DNA of 64,000 nucleotides from Epiperipatus broadwayi (taxonomy: Eukaryota > Onychophora > Udeonychophora > Euonychophora > Peripatidae). The stretch is from contig JAQFVV010006309.1 in NCBI GenBank assembly GCA_028023455.1, forward strand, positions 390,511-454,510. The letters are read 5' to 3'. Below, piece by piece: positions 44,280 to 57,011 of this stretch (its first letter is position 1; the number at the start of each line of letters is the position of its first letter). Under the pieces are notes generated by a model, which did no database searches, was not told the origin of the DNA, and was given only the letters and a program-made list of their open reading frames with translations. The position numbers and the translations under genes are program-made.

Positions 44280-47200
44280 GTTTCAACAATAATAAACTTT
44301 ATTAATCTTTTTAGTTATAGTATTACAATGCTGCTTAATTGTAGCAAGATATATGTTTAATCCTATTATTGTCAGTTCAATTTCGAGTGCTACAATATTC
44401 ATTGTTAAAAGTACATATCTATATAGGCAATTTTTACATGATTCTATCCTCTTTAGAAATGTCAATTAAGCACATTATTGTCCAATAGGAGCATAATCTG
44501 GACCATACTTTCTTTAATTCTTAGAAAATAGGAGATCTAATTTCATCATTGTTTTTTGATTTCAAATCTCATGGTATATCATGGAAGACATTATATGAAT
44601 TTCTTTATCTCACAGCCTTTATATTCTTATAGTTTGTCCTTCAAACCCAAAGTCTCATGATCATATTTGTGATCATTAAAAACTTCATTCTTTATAACTT
44701 TGCTGTTTGTCTGAGCAAGGACCAAGTAGCTGCATAAATATCTGGACTGGTGATCTGCTTGTCTCTAACTTGAATTTTTATCAATTTATTCTCAAATTTT
44801 GCAATATGTCAGTAGCCATTTTTCTGTCTCAGAACGGCATACATGATTATGTTTATTAATAAAAAAATTAGATTTATATTGAAAGTACATACATTTATTC
44901 TTTCTTCATTATCCTTTCCAAATTTGATGCGCAGTAATTTGCATAATGAAATATTTTCTAAGAGTAATGCTAAAAGTTTTACAAAATTTTAAGTATATTT
45001 GAAATTAATATTGATTTTAAAACAATTAAAGAGATCTTAAGTAATTGATAACAAAACCATTAATTATGCTTCTGTAAGAGAAAAAAGTTATTGAAAAAAA
45101 AATGCTCAGAGCATATTTAATAGTGATAAAATATAGACATTTCACTGTTTACTTTATTTTAAAAATATATGGCATAATTAGGTTTTTTTATTTCTTATTG
45201 CTACAATGAGTGCATGAATGAACAAACATTCAGTAATATATATATTCCCTTAATTTATTATTAATACTCATATAATTATTACTTTTTAAATTTTTGTTTA
45301 TACTACAAACTAATTTATACATGCTTATTATATATATATATATAAACATCTGTTATATATATATAATTATAAACCAGACAACATTTAAATAATACCAATA
45401 TCAATAATAAAAACAATTTCAAACTGTTGTCAAGGCAACTTACTTATATATTTATGGGTGTGTGCATGTTAAAAATACTGTACATTTGAAAGTTTAATAA
45501 ACAATATATATTTTATTATACAATGTTTATCAACAAAACATAAGAATTATATACTATAAATAATGTATATGAGGTGGGGCTTAGAAAAAAATATAGTGTA
45601 ATTCATGACTTCACTTGGAAGTAATATATTAATACGTATACATTTTATATATTTAACAAAATTAAACATTAAAAGTTAAATTAGAACTTAATCTGTTCAG
45701 GATTCAACTCTTCCTTCTTGTTTGAAAGATCATAGTGAGAATTGCCTATATTTGCAAAATTTTATTTTTGCAATTAAATCTTTTTTTCTATATCATATAT
45801 TGATATTTTTAAAATTATTTATTACAAATGTAAGCTTATAAATGATAGAGATTTTAAAAGTTAATATTTGAATTTTTTAAAATAGGAAAATAAATTACCA
45901 AATAAAATTTTTAACAATAACAATGCCACTATTTATTATCAGACATAATGTTGTCTATTCATAAAGATTGTAAAATGAAATATTTCATATTTAAATTCCA
46001 TTTTTAAAATAAAAATGAATTTTAGTTTAGATATCATTAAAGAAAAGAGTGTATAGTTAAATAATTACATCATTAAAGAATGAAAATATGTCTTAAATTC
46101 AAAATTAAATTTATTAGTATTAAAATATTAAAATAAATTTCTTAACCAATGTTTATGAAAGCCATTTTTATTAGTTAGTAAGAACTGCTTCTACTTTGCT
46201 GTGATTATGTACTTAAATGCAAATATTTTCAAATAAAATGTAATTATAATAATGTTTTTTGATTTAAAATAAATATTTTATAAATATATTGCATAAATAA
46301 GCATAAATATGTAAACAAATTACTGAAAATTACAATTTTTCTTTTTTAAAAGACACATTCAAAATTGCCTCAAGGCGGTACAATTCATCAATCAGAAATT
46401 GACACTTGTAGATGAAAATAGGCAGCTTGTTTATATGCAAACTAACTTTCTAATTTTCTAGAAAGCTATATGATACTGACATCTTCAGAGTTTTTTAACT
46501 AATAAACTTAATAATTATTTCTATGCAAAAAATTGCATACAATAATCTAACTTTACAGATATCTGCAAAATAGTAAAAAAAATTGTAAGTTATAATAGCA
46601 ATACTGCAAAGCCTAAATTATCCCAAAATAAGCAATTTTGTAGCTAATAAATAAGAACAAGTTAAACTGAATTACCCTCTTTTTAAACTTGAAAGATTCT
46701 AATTAAATAGTTGCTAATACAAACACTGAATGCAAATGGTCTGAATTGACCAATCATATCGAAGCAAAGAAAAAATAGTTAATTTTTTTAATTCATATTT
46801 TGCATTGCTTTCAATTAACATTATTCTTATGAAAATCTGCCCTATCTTCATCATAAATTCAACTTTTTTTGCTATATTTTCAATGTTGATCAATCATGAT
46901 GAACAAAAATCCACTATACTTATTATCAAAGTGACATTAGATTTTGAATTCTACACATTTTTAAATCTTTTCTTTCTTACAAATGTTAATGAAATACAAG
47001 GAAACAACCTTATGTAAAAATTATGTCTCAAATCTATACTGCGTGTATCTTTTTATATCCATAGTTTTGATGTATGGTTAACTTTGTTGAACACAGCAAT
47101 TGCTTAATATCCGGGTTTAATATCAACAAGCCATTTTGGAAAATTAAATTTATATACATATGAAGAAAGTGAGATAAATGAGCAATAACCAGATACTTCT

Positions 47201-47500
47201 TAAAGTCTTAAATTTTATGAAATTCATACTACAGTGGGTTTACCAACTGCTTCATATATATATATTGCAATCTTTTAATTGGTTAATTATGCTGATTGAG
47301 TATCTAAAAACCAGTGATGAACTATGACTTTTTATTAGGAATGGAAGCACCCTCCTTTTTTTTTATAATGTTTTTATTTCACTTGCCACAACAATTTTTA
47401 TGTAATAGCACCTAATATATATATATATATTAGACACATTTAGAAAAATCTGACATTCTCTTATCTGTAAATCAGAAAATATATTATCAATATATTTTTA
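44280..47500. other. No gene seen
   Basis: Long AT-rich stretch with scattered TA runs. The open frames (44283-44465 minus, 46805-47017 plus) show no domain and have composition expected from AT-rich DNA. Confidence 0.5.
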
Positions 47501-48010
47501 TCTTCCAAATCCTTTTAACATTCTTAAAAGTTTTAACTATAAATTAGCATTGTTTGAACTTCTTATAATCTACAAGAATGTGTTAGTCAAGTTCATTCCT
47601 TCTGTTTATAAAAACAATTCAACTGGTTGAGCATTGGTGGCCGAGTGGTCAGCACAGCTGCCTTACAAACAGTTGTCCCAGGTTTGCAGGTTCGATTCCT
47701 GGACGATGCTTTGACACATGAAAAAAAAAACAATTCAACTGTTAGTAAAAAAAATTTGAAAGTCAACAGTAATTCCATACAAAAAATAATGAATTTAAAT
47801 TGCTCATTCTAATCACACTGTGATTAGTTTAAATATAGATAATGCATTATATTTCCAAATCCTTTTAACATTCTTAAAAGTTTTAATTGTAAATTAGATC
47901 TTAACATTGTTTGAACTTCTTATAATTTACAAAAATGCATTAGTCAAGTTCATTCCTTCCATATATAAAAACAATTCGTTAGTAAAAAAAAATGAAAGTG
48001 AATTTTTAAA
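47500..48010. repeat. Tandem duplication, one copy holding a SINE
   Basis: TTCCAAATCCTTTTAACATT from about 47503 recurs from about 47852, and both are followed by the same order of blocks (TGTTTGAACTTCTTATAAT, TAGTCAAGTTCATTCCTTC, ATAAAAACAATTC, GTTAGTAAAAAAAA). The first copy contains a SINE with target duplication; the second has the empty site. Confidence 0.85.
47626..47726 (+). mobile_element. tRNA-derived SINE with 15-bp target duplication
   Basis: About 100 bp. A-box TGGCCGAGTGGTCAGCAC, B-box GGTTCGATTCC, and an acceptor-like pairing GCATTG with CGATGC, so the tRNA head is still recognisable (Leu/Ser-like TGGCCGAGTGGTC start). It ends TTGACACATG plus poly(A). AAAACAATTCAACTG flanks both sides (47611-47625 and 47727-47741). 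Presumed to be moved by a LINE; the poly(A) tail suggests an L1-type partner, which is inference. A functional tRNA gene is unlikely given the poly(A) and duplication. Confidence 0.85.
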
Positions 48011-49440
48011 ATTGAATTCTAATTAAAGCTTTTGAAAGTTTTAGTGATTTTTTTTATGGAAGCATTCATTTTGTTCAATACATGGATGCTTTGTCCCTAC
48101 TACAAACATATATTATGATCCAAAATATTAAATTTCAGAAATATAACTTACACAAATAATTTAATATACGAGATCTAAAGAGAGAATTCATTGGGGATAA
48201 AGGAATATACATATTTTATTTGTAATTATTTTTTTAACAGTGAGGTAATTTTAATGTAAGTGATTTTCATCAATGCAAACACATTTACTGATATAAATAT
48301 GTCAGATTTAAATAAAAGTTACAACAAAAAAATTCAACCTTAGTATTTAATATTACAGCAATCCTTTAAAAGTTTGAGTGTGTTATTTTCTGTACTGAAT
48401 TCTGATAAATAAATAAAAATAGAATTTATTTTTGTAAAATAATATATTTTTAAAAATAGTAATGATAATAATATTTCGTGAATAAATATTGTTATTAAAA
48501 CATTTTAGTTTAAATTAATTAAAAAGATAATGTATTTTAAATTTTAATTTAAAATTGTTTAAATTTTAACAGTTTTAAAATATTTATTGATTTTATTATT
48601 ATTAAATGGTAGATAGAAAATTAATTATTCAAAAAACTTAATTAATTTTCAATTCATTGATCAATGAAATGTAATTAATTGGGTTTTTTATGTCATGTTG
48701 TCTGGACGAAAAAGCAGATGAACTAAAAAAAGGAGAAATAAGAAAGGAAAAAGAAGAAAGTGAATCAATTTTCACGTAAAAGTTTGTAAAATTATAAAAT
48801 TTAATAAATTTTATTTTGTAATCAGCAAAGTAAATAAATTAATCATTATGAAAGAAATATAATATTTTTAATAGTAGTCTAAAAAGACTGACTAAGTTAA
48901 ACTAAGTTTTTTCATTTGTGATACAATTACAGTCTGAAAATTCAATTCATAATTTAAAATGCTACTGAAGAATAAATGCAAGCATATATTATTATTATTA
49001 TTATTATTACTGATTGGAAAAACCAGGGAATAATGATTTCAACTTCAATTATATCATGTAAGGAAATGTTTTATCTCAACTTTGTTGATTCATTTAAGTA
49101 ATAACTTAATTATGATGAGGAACAAGAATAAATACAAAGTGATGACTTATATAAAATAATTAAATTAGTTTATGAAACTTTAAAATAGTTTATTAACTCT
49201 TTCCTAGAAACAACCACGGTTTGATGTACATGGCTTCAAGTCACTCGAAAAACATCAGTTTTTGTTATTGTAATATTTTTACACATATTTTAAAGCTTAA
49301 AAAGTACTGTAAGATGCTGCCCTCTCTAGAATTATTTTAAAGTAAAAAATCAATAATATTGATGTAAGAAGCTACAACAATAGGAGAAAGGCAGGCTTTC
49401 CTAGATGCTGATTAGTTGGTTCTCAATCTGAATAAAAGAA
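48011..49440. other. No gene seen
   Basis: AT-rich; a short ATT run near 48988. No gene or RNA recognised. Confidence 0.5.
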
Positions 49441-49444
49441 GAAT

Positions 49445-49872
49445 GCCTGTCAATAATTTTCACTGCTCCAACTTCTTTGTTTTGATTTTCAAAATGAAAA
49501 TGAATGCTTTAGAGTATTTTTTTATTATTTTTCATACATATTATAAATTATTTTGATAAAATATGCTGAAAATATAATTATTTTAGAAAAATAGTAAGAT
49601 TTTAGTAAAAAATTCTTTACTTTTACATGAACATAAATTGAAAAAGAAACCAGCACTAACAACAATTTTGTACCTGTCAACAATTTTCATAGCTCAAGCT
49701 CTTTATTTGATTTTCAAACAAAAATGAATGTTTTAAAGTATGTTGTTGGTATTTTTTTACATACTATAATGTATTTTGATAAAATATGCTGAAAATATAA
49801 TTAATTTAGAAAAATAGTAAGATTTTAGTAAAAAATTCTTTACTTTTACATTAACGTAAATTGAGAAATAAA
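49445..49872. repeat. Tandem duplication, 228-bp spacing
   Basis: CCTGTCAATAATTTTCA at 49445 recurs as CCTGTCAACAATTTTCA at 49673. Both continue with TTTGATTTTCAAA, AAAATGAATG, TTTTGATAAAATATGCTGAAA and AAATAGTAAGATTTTAGTAA. The last 90 bases are almost identical. Confidence 0.85.
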
Positions 49873-50082
49873 TAAATGACATCCGCAGCACTTTCTAATT
49901 TGTTACAAACTTTCTTTTTAGATCTTCTGCTATCGAATATTTTTATAATTATAAATAGAAATTTATTTTTAAAAAAACTTTCATTCACTTTCATAATCTG
50001 ACAAATTATTAATATACTTTTTACAAACAAAACTAAAACGAATATAATATTAAAAGATAAATATATTTTTACTGCTGATTTT

Positions 50083-50182
50083 TTTTCCCATGTGTCATAG
50101 CATCAGCCAGGAAGCAAACTTGCTAACCTGGGACAACTGCTTGTAAGGCAGCTGTGCTGACCTCTCAACCACCAATGCTTTA
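50083..50182 (-). mobile_element. tRNA-derived SINE, same family as 47626
   Basis: Minus strand: GCATTGGTGGTTGAGAGGTC, CAGCACAGCTGCCTTACAAG, CAGTTGTCCCAGGTTAGCAA, GTTTGCTTCCTGGCTGATGC, TATGACACATG and A-tail. ACTGCTGATTTT lies at both ends (50071-50082 and about 50184-50197), a target duplication. The B-box is mutated (GTTTGCTTCC), so this copy is older. Confidence 0.82.
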
Positions 50183-50889
50183 CTACTGCTGATTTTGTAA
50201 TTGACCAATCAAAAGTTGTAAAACTTTAATTCATTTGGCCAATAAAAAAACTGTTCAGTTAAAGAAAAAAATTTTTTTCAGTGAAAATGTTAATGGAAAT
50301 GAAACATCAAATGAAAATAGTTATCTTTTAAATTAAAATAATTTGTATTATTCAAATTAATTTTATAAAATTATAAAGAAGAACAGACATTTATTGTATA
50401 TTTAATAATTAAGGAATATTAAGTAAATGAATATGTTAATAAATATTTACAATAGATTATATTAAATAAAAGATTATTTCAAGAAAGAACATTTTGTTAA
50501 CAAATAAGAATATCTTCTAGTATAAAATAGTAAAAGGATAAAAATTTAGCAAGAAAAGTTACTAATTTTGATTATGACAAGCTTTGATAAAATAGTATAT
50601 TGCCAGATATAAAATTAAGTGAACTTATTTGTTTATTTCAGAAAGAAATTATTATTAATTAAAATATAATTAGGAGAAAAAGTGAAAGTATGAATGACCT
50701 ATAAATTAATATTACATATAGTAAAGTTTAATAGTGGAGAGATTAATACTCGAATGTATATTGAATTAGTTATTCAACTACAGTTTTATTAAACTTCTAT
50801 GAAAGTTATTCATATTTAATATTAGAACATACTCAGATTTGAAAGCTTAAACAAGGATAAATCGAATTTTAAAGAGTTTTGTTAAATTA

Positions 50890-52900
50890 TTATTAGTGAT
50901 TTTTAATGTTTTACACAGAATCCTAGATGTTGTTGACAAGTGGAGAAATAAAATTAATAACTCACAAGGAGGTGTGAAGCATCATTCTGAAGACTATAAT
51001 GATGTAGAGGTGGGAGGAGGACTAAGAAAAGGAAAAAAAAATAATGTTTTTTTTTGTATAGTTATTATTGTTAATATTAATGTGAATGTAATTTTAGATA
51101 TTAAGTTTAGTGATAAGGTAATAATATGAGATGCATTGAATTTGGATATTATGACATATTAATATATTTTATATGCTTAATGTATTTTTTTTTTAAAAAA
51201 AGATGATAATAAGAAATATATTTCAAAAGTTAATATAGTATATGTGAGTGTTGAGAAAAAGAGAGTATGGGTAAAACAATACTTTATAGTTATATTATAA
51301 GGTAAAATTATTTAAATATTAATTTAGTAATATTTTAATATAAAATATATTTAATGAATAAATTTATGTTATATCAATGATTCAAGAGATGGGATTCATA
51401 AAAATAAAAATACCTATGCTATCTGAAACTCAAATGAAAATACAAAAAGATGCAAGAGAATGAATGGTAAAAGTAATTAAATAGTTATGATCTCAATTTT
51501 GAGTGATAAAAAGTGTAATGTTGACATTTGTCATAAGACATGATTTGTTTTGTAATATAATTGTTAATATCATGGAAGAATACTTGAGGGGGAGATGAGA
51601 TTGTAATATTAGTCGTGTGGTAGATTATGGACATTGATGTTAAAAATATACAGCATGTTATAATTCCAGGATGGGTTGGAATATCTTCCTAAAAAAACTG
51701 ATTAAAATGTTATAATGGGATAGATCTATATGGCACCCATAAATGTACTTTAGCATGAGGAGATGAAAGGAATTGCCACAAGTCATGGATGTTATTGTCC
51801 ATAGGAATGTGAGGTAGAATCATTAATATGAAGATGCCTACTTGCCAAATTATAACATTACATTAAAAAAAGAGATCTCCATTCCTATATTTAGAGATAA
51901 TTTATTTAAATTCAGTTTCTTATCTATAGAGTTTTTTGGATATGGTAAAGAAAGGTATATAATGAGCATGTATGTAAACTAGTTATTCTTTAGAAATGTA
52001 GTTTCCTTCCTTAAAAGAACAATAATAAATACCAAACAAATATTTTAGTGGTTAAGTAAAATCTGATTGATTTAATGCTAAAAAATAAAATACAGATCAA
52101 AAATAAGAATGAAAAAGTGAATGAAAAGAAGTAGAGTGTACAGGATGAATGGCCATTTATTAAAAAGAGATCTTGATTCAATTAATTACTTCAATATCAT
52201 ACCGATATTATATTGAATGTTATAATAACATAAACCAAAATTTTTATATGTAAATTTTATGAATAGATTTTAAGCAGATTTACATTATAAAAAGTAATAA
52301 AGTATTGTATTTTTATGTAAACATTGTAAAAGGGAATGTATTATATCATTATATGAAAAAGGATTGAAAGTTGAACCCATACGAAAAACTCATAAATGAT
52401 TAAATGAAGTATCAACATGAAAGAAAATATACATGTTGATAATAATGAATTTGATATTTGAGAAATAGAATAATTATGTAATATAAATGTTAAATTGAAA
52501 AGAAGTAGTGCTTATTCAATTTATTTATTTTTCAATGTAAATAATTGTACATACATTTTAATTATTTCATATGTATTTTAAAGTTTAACTATGTTATTTA
52601 CTATATGATAAGTTATTATCTATTGTTCTTATTGTTAAAATAAACAGTTAGTTTAATAGAAATCTTATACTGGGGGCTTTATTTCTACTCAGAATTATTT
52701 TTATCACAAAGTCATATCAAAACACATAAATTATGTAAAATGATTACATCCAAAAATATAATTATTGGATAATTTATGCATAAGATGTAAAGAAGGAGAA
52801 ATTGATAAATTAATGATTCATTATTTGACAATATAATTTCTTAAGAAGTGCTATCGATATTACTTAAATGGAGTATTCATTGAAAGTCATAATATTTTAA
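50890..52900 (+). pseudogene. Probable decayed LINE, plus strand
   Basis: Broken throughout, but 51816-51840 (ATCATTAATATGAAG) resembles the ALINMK segment after the RT core of the young LINE, 51920-51965 reads LFKFSFLSIEFFGYGK like its LFTLQI...GQLLWRGR segment, and 52765-52830 reads LCIRCKEGEIDKLMIH, like the Cys/His tail at 30198. The plus strand is G-rich and C-poor, opposite to the other decayed copies. The 77-residue frame at 50896-51129 has no known domain. Confidence 0.35.
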
Positions 52901-53648
52901 TGAGTCACATCATTCTTATTATTTAAAATAAGTAAAATTAATTTTTAGCTTAAATTATAAAATACTATATATATCAAAAAGGGATGTTCTTGAGAAAATA
53001 TATTACAAGACCCATATTTTTAAAAGATGTAATTAAAAAGAGTAAAATTTTTTAAGGTATTGAAATGAGTGAAAGGGGAGGATATTATAGTTGGACTGTA
53101 AAGTTATTGATTATAGTAAAATTATTATTATGTTTTAAAATTAATATTTGTATAATGAAGATATTGGATATCTAAGTGCAAGTAATTTATTTAATGGGAA
53201 GTAAGGTAGAAAATAGTAAATGTTAATTTTTTGATATTATTAGAATTATATTAATTTTTAAGAAGGAAATTTAATTTATGTTTATAATGTTAGGTGTTTT
53301 TATTATTAAGATGATTGGATCTTAGTAAAATCCCTCCTATTATCCAATTATCTTACTATTAATAATTGTTATTATAAGAGAATAATTATTATCCTTAAGG
53401 TCTCCATAAGGTAACTGTAATTATTATAAAGTATTAGTATGCATTTAATTTCACTATTTTTTTTTATATAGTTGATTAAATAAATGAAGAATAGAATAAT
53501 CATTATTTTTAATAAAAAAAAATGTTAGTCATTGTCTGTTGTGGGAATTTTTCTAATGATTATACTAGGATAATAATTGGAAAATTTCTACAATAGCAAT
53601 GCTATTGGAGAGCATATTCTATATCATTTCAATGTTAAAACCACATAT
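52901..53648. other. No gene seen
   Basis: AT-rich, continuing C-poor on the plus strand; may be further decay of the same element. Confidence 0.4.
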
Positions 53649-53799
53649 TGTGACCGTCTCTTAAGTCTATCTTGTTTTTATGTATTATACGTTTCTAGTT
53701 AATTATCGAGTCTCATAAGTGGCGTTTTTATATATTATATACTTTGACGTTTGAGCTGAGCTAAGTATAGGATTGAAACAGAAGGAAGAGAAGGTTACA
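53649..53799 (+). mobile_element. Possible solo LTR
   Basis: About 151 bp starting TGTGACCGTCTC and ending AAGGTTACA (TGT...ACA termini). ATAT lies on both sides, which is weak evidence of a target duplication in AT-rich DNA. GC-richer than its flanks, with purine-rich GAAGGAAGAGAAGG near the end. No internal retrovirus-like coding region is near, hence solo. Confidence 0.35.
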
Positions 53800-54890
53800 A
53801 TATATATATATATATTGCTCATAACGTTCAATTAATAACAATTGAATTATAATTTTGCTTTCATTTATAAATAATTGACTCTTGAATTTATTTAATTAAC
53901 AATGCCTTATTGAATTAAAATTTAGACATATAACAATTAGAAATAATTTTAAGTCAATTAATGAAAAACTGAAAATAATTGAATTAACGATCAATAAATA
54001 ACCAACATTAATAATTCATTATCACTCAGTATTTGATTCACTAGAGAATAGCATTTTTTTAAGTACATATTTTTTTAGTTTTTATATATTTAACTAACCA
54101 TAACTCATCAGAAAAAAAAAAGAAGGAACAGAAGGAAAATAGCATTTTATTTCATATACAGTCAACTAATAAAAATTAGAAATAAATATATTTTAAATTG
54201 TTGCATTTGAATATATACATATGTGAATTCAGCCAGAAGACAGGGAGAATATCTGGGCAATAGAGTAAAATACAATCGAGAAATAATATTTCATTATCAT
54301 AGCAATAGTTTGCTAATGCTTGATGCCCTCATAATACAATTTATTAATACATTTCAATTAGAGCTATATTTTAAACTCTAATGAATCTTTCTTTATACAT
54401 ATTTAGTATTTTGAATACGTTCAAATTTTTTTTTTTATAAAATCATAATAAATATTTATATTTGCAGCAGAGTTACATTATTTAACTTTATAATCAATGC
54501 CATTTAATGAATAGATATCATTATATTAATACTTATATTTTAAAATAAATGAAATAAAAATTATAATCAGAAAAATAAATGTTCTTATAAAAGTATAATG
54601 AAAGTCAATAATATATGTTATTTTTTAGTAATGTATATAGAAAGGACCCATGCAAATAAAACCTGAATTATAGATAACTAAAAGTAAAAATATTTAATAC
54701 TTGATTAAATAGGGGTACTAAAAGGAAATGTCTTTGATAAATGATATTTGCAGCTTTGTATAGAATCATTAACTTTTTTATTTTGCTATATGAATAGATT
54801 TATTAATTTAATTTAACGAAAATAAAATTAAATTGATTCAAGATCAAACTTTCATTTAATAAATGATATTTTTGTAGAGTAATTTTTACT
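53800..54890. other. No gene seen
   Basis: AT-rich, no feature recognised. Confidence 0.5.
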
Positions 54891-54904
54891 ACACCACATT
54901 AATG

Positions 54905-55087
54905 CAGGCCAACTGATGATGAAAATGTGCATCTTGGAGATCATACATCTTTTTCACATGACTTTGGTCATATGTTTATGATTACCCCATCCACAAAGGG
55001 ATGGTGAAGTAAAAATTACACTACAGAAATATTATCCATTAAGTGGATAATCTCTAGTCTAATGAATGACTAATAAAAATTATTAAT
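54905..55087 (+). repeat. Dispersed repeat (CTGATGAGTGCTGG family)
   Basis: Diverged copy of 42800-43022. The hairpin between CTGATGA and GAAA is missing here: it reads CTGATGATGAAAATG. The remaining blocks (ATGTGCATCTTGGAGATCAT, CTTTTTCACATG, ATTACACTACAGAAATATTA) follow in order. Confidence 0.75.
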
Positions 55088-55697
55088 TATCAAACTTACA
55101 TCTTTTTCTTTTTTAAAAAGGAAACTTTTGACTTAACATTAGAGTTGAGTTTCTCATGCTTCTTGAGTTAGCAATAACAACAACTAATTTAAATCTTGGA
55201 ATATCAAAGTTACTTTGAGATCATTTAACAGGAAACACTTATTTATAATTGTTAATAAAGAAGAAGATATAAATTAATATTAAAGTTTATCATTTATAAA
55301 AGCATAATTTGATTTGTTAAAATAGCTTACCACCCCTTAAAAGTATTCTTATTTGTTAACATTTTTATTTAATTAATTTTGTTTATTTTATGTATGTTTA
55401 TATGTATGTTTATATGCTATTAACTGAAAGGAGATTGATTCCTCTTGGAGGCCTTAAAGGAACCGAGCAGGGCAAATTCCTAATGTCCACTCCATACGTT
55501 CTTGTCGTTGCAGCTGTTATTACTATGCAACACGCATTACTATCCGCAACACGCATTAGCCAGCGTGGTGAGTTTATTGGCTTTTTACCTCTGAGTTTAA
55601 GATCAAGAAACACCATGGTCTTTCTTCTCAGTGCCTGATAAGGCAGAATGAATGTTTGTGTAAATGATAAATATTTTCCCAATACATATATACAATT

Positions 55698-57011
55698 ATG
55701 ACAGACAAAAATAAAGCATGGCCCTTATTCCCAGGAGGCTGTAAAGTCACCAACCAAGGCAGTGGTTGGTGGCCGAAGGCGGAGGGTGCTAAGAATCCCC
55801 TGATTGTGGACCCAGGCTGCCATTTGATGATGACTTTTTATTTAGGTACTTACAACTGCAGATCACTTTCAAGTGAAGGAAGATTGCAAGAATTAGAAGA
55901 AGAACTGTCTTATATTAAATGGGACATTATTGGACTTTGTGAAGTTAGAAGAAAAGGAGAAGAAACAATTGATTTAAAAAGTGGACATATACTCTATTAT
56001 AAAGGCACACATATTGGAAATACAAGTGGAGTAGGATTCATTATAAATAAAAAGTGGAAGAACAATATTGTGGAGATTGATGGTGTATCGGACAGAGTGG
56101 CAAGATTAGTTATACAACTTAATAGCAGATACCAAATGCAGATAATTCAGGTTTATGCCCCAACAAGTTCTCATAGTGATGAAGTAGTAGAAGATTTTTA
56201 TATGGATGTACAAAAGGCTTTTGATCAGAGTAAACAACATTTTAAAATTGTTATGGGAGACTTTAATGCTAGAATTGGTAGACAAATGAAAGATGAAATT
56301 GCTGTAGGTAATTTTGGTTATGGTAATAGAAATGAGAGAGGACATAGACTTGTGGAGTTTGCAGAAAAAGAAAAACTTTATATTATGAATTCATTTTTTG
56401 AGAAAAATGTTAAAAGGAAATGGACATGGAAGCATCCAAATGAAGGTACAGCAGAATTGGATTATATTTTGACTAACAGAAAATACATATTTCAAGATTG
56501 TAATGTTCTTAATAAATTTAACACAGGAAGTGATCATCGATTAGTAAGGTGTAAGTTACGTGTTAATGTAAAACTAGAAAGACAAAAATTATTAAGAAAA
56601 ACAATATTTACAGTTGATATTCCTAATCTTCAGAAACATTCTAATGAATTTAAATTAGAACTTACAAATAGGTTTCAAGTGTTAGGAGATTTTGAACATG
56701 ATACAGATTTGAATGAAATTAATATGAAAATAACTGATACACTTTTAAAAACTGCAACAAACATAGCTGGTAGAAAAAAGCAGCAATTGACTAATAAAAT
56801 TTCTACTGAGACTAGAGAATTTATGAAGAAAAGAAGGAATATGAAGATATACAAAAATGATGTATTAAAAAGAATTGAATATCTCGAATTTTGTAAAATG
56901 GTACGGAAAAGAGTTGAAAATGATATAAGAAAGTATAACTGTGAAATAGCAAGGAAAGCTGTAGAAGAAAATAAAAGTCTCAAAAATGTTAAACATTTTT
57001 GGTATTGGTAG
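55698..57011 (+). pseudogene. RTE endonuclease domain
   Basis: 437 residues. The APE-type endonuclease begins near GTYNCRSL, with catalytic CEVRRKG (the Glu), VYAPTS, VMGDFNARIG and the GSDHRLVR box. This nicks target DNA. The N-terminal ~45 residues are GC-rich-coded and may be leader or an alternative start; MMTFYLGTYN is a plausible start too. It runs out of frame at 57011 (NVKHFWYW, stop), while the RT continues one base shifted from about 56985, at a T run. Apart from that shift, the domain looks complete. Confidence 0.85.

Noticed and set aside
47631-47710. Functional tRNA-Leu/Ser gene
   Set aside because: Poly(A), target duplication and related copies identify a SINE; anticodon stem is poor.
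47593-47812. Open frames on both strands over the SINE
   Set aside because: Translation of the tRNA-derived sequence and its poly(A); not coding.
55410-55682. Open frames on both strands in the RTE leader
   Set aside because: Due to the GC-richer leader; no domain, and the RTE coding frame starts downstream.
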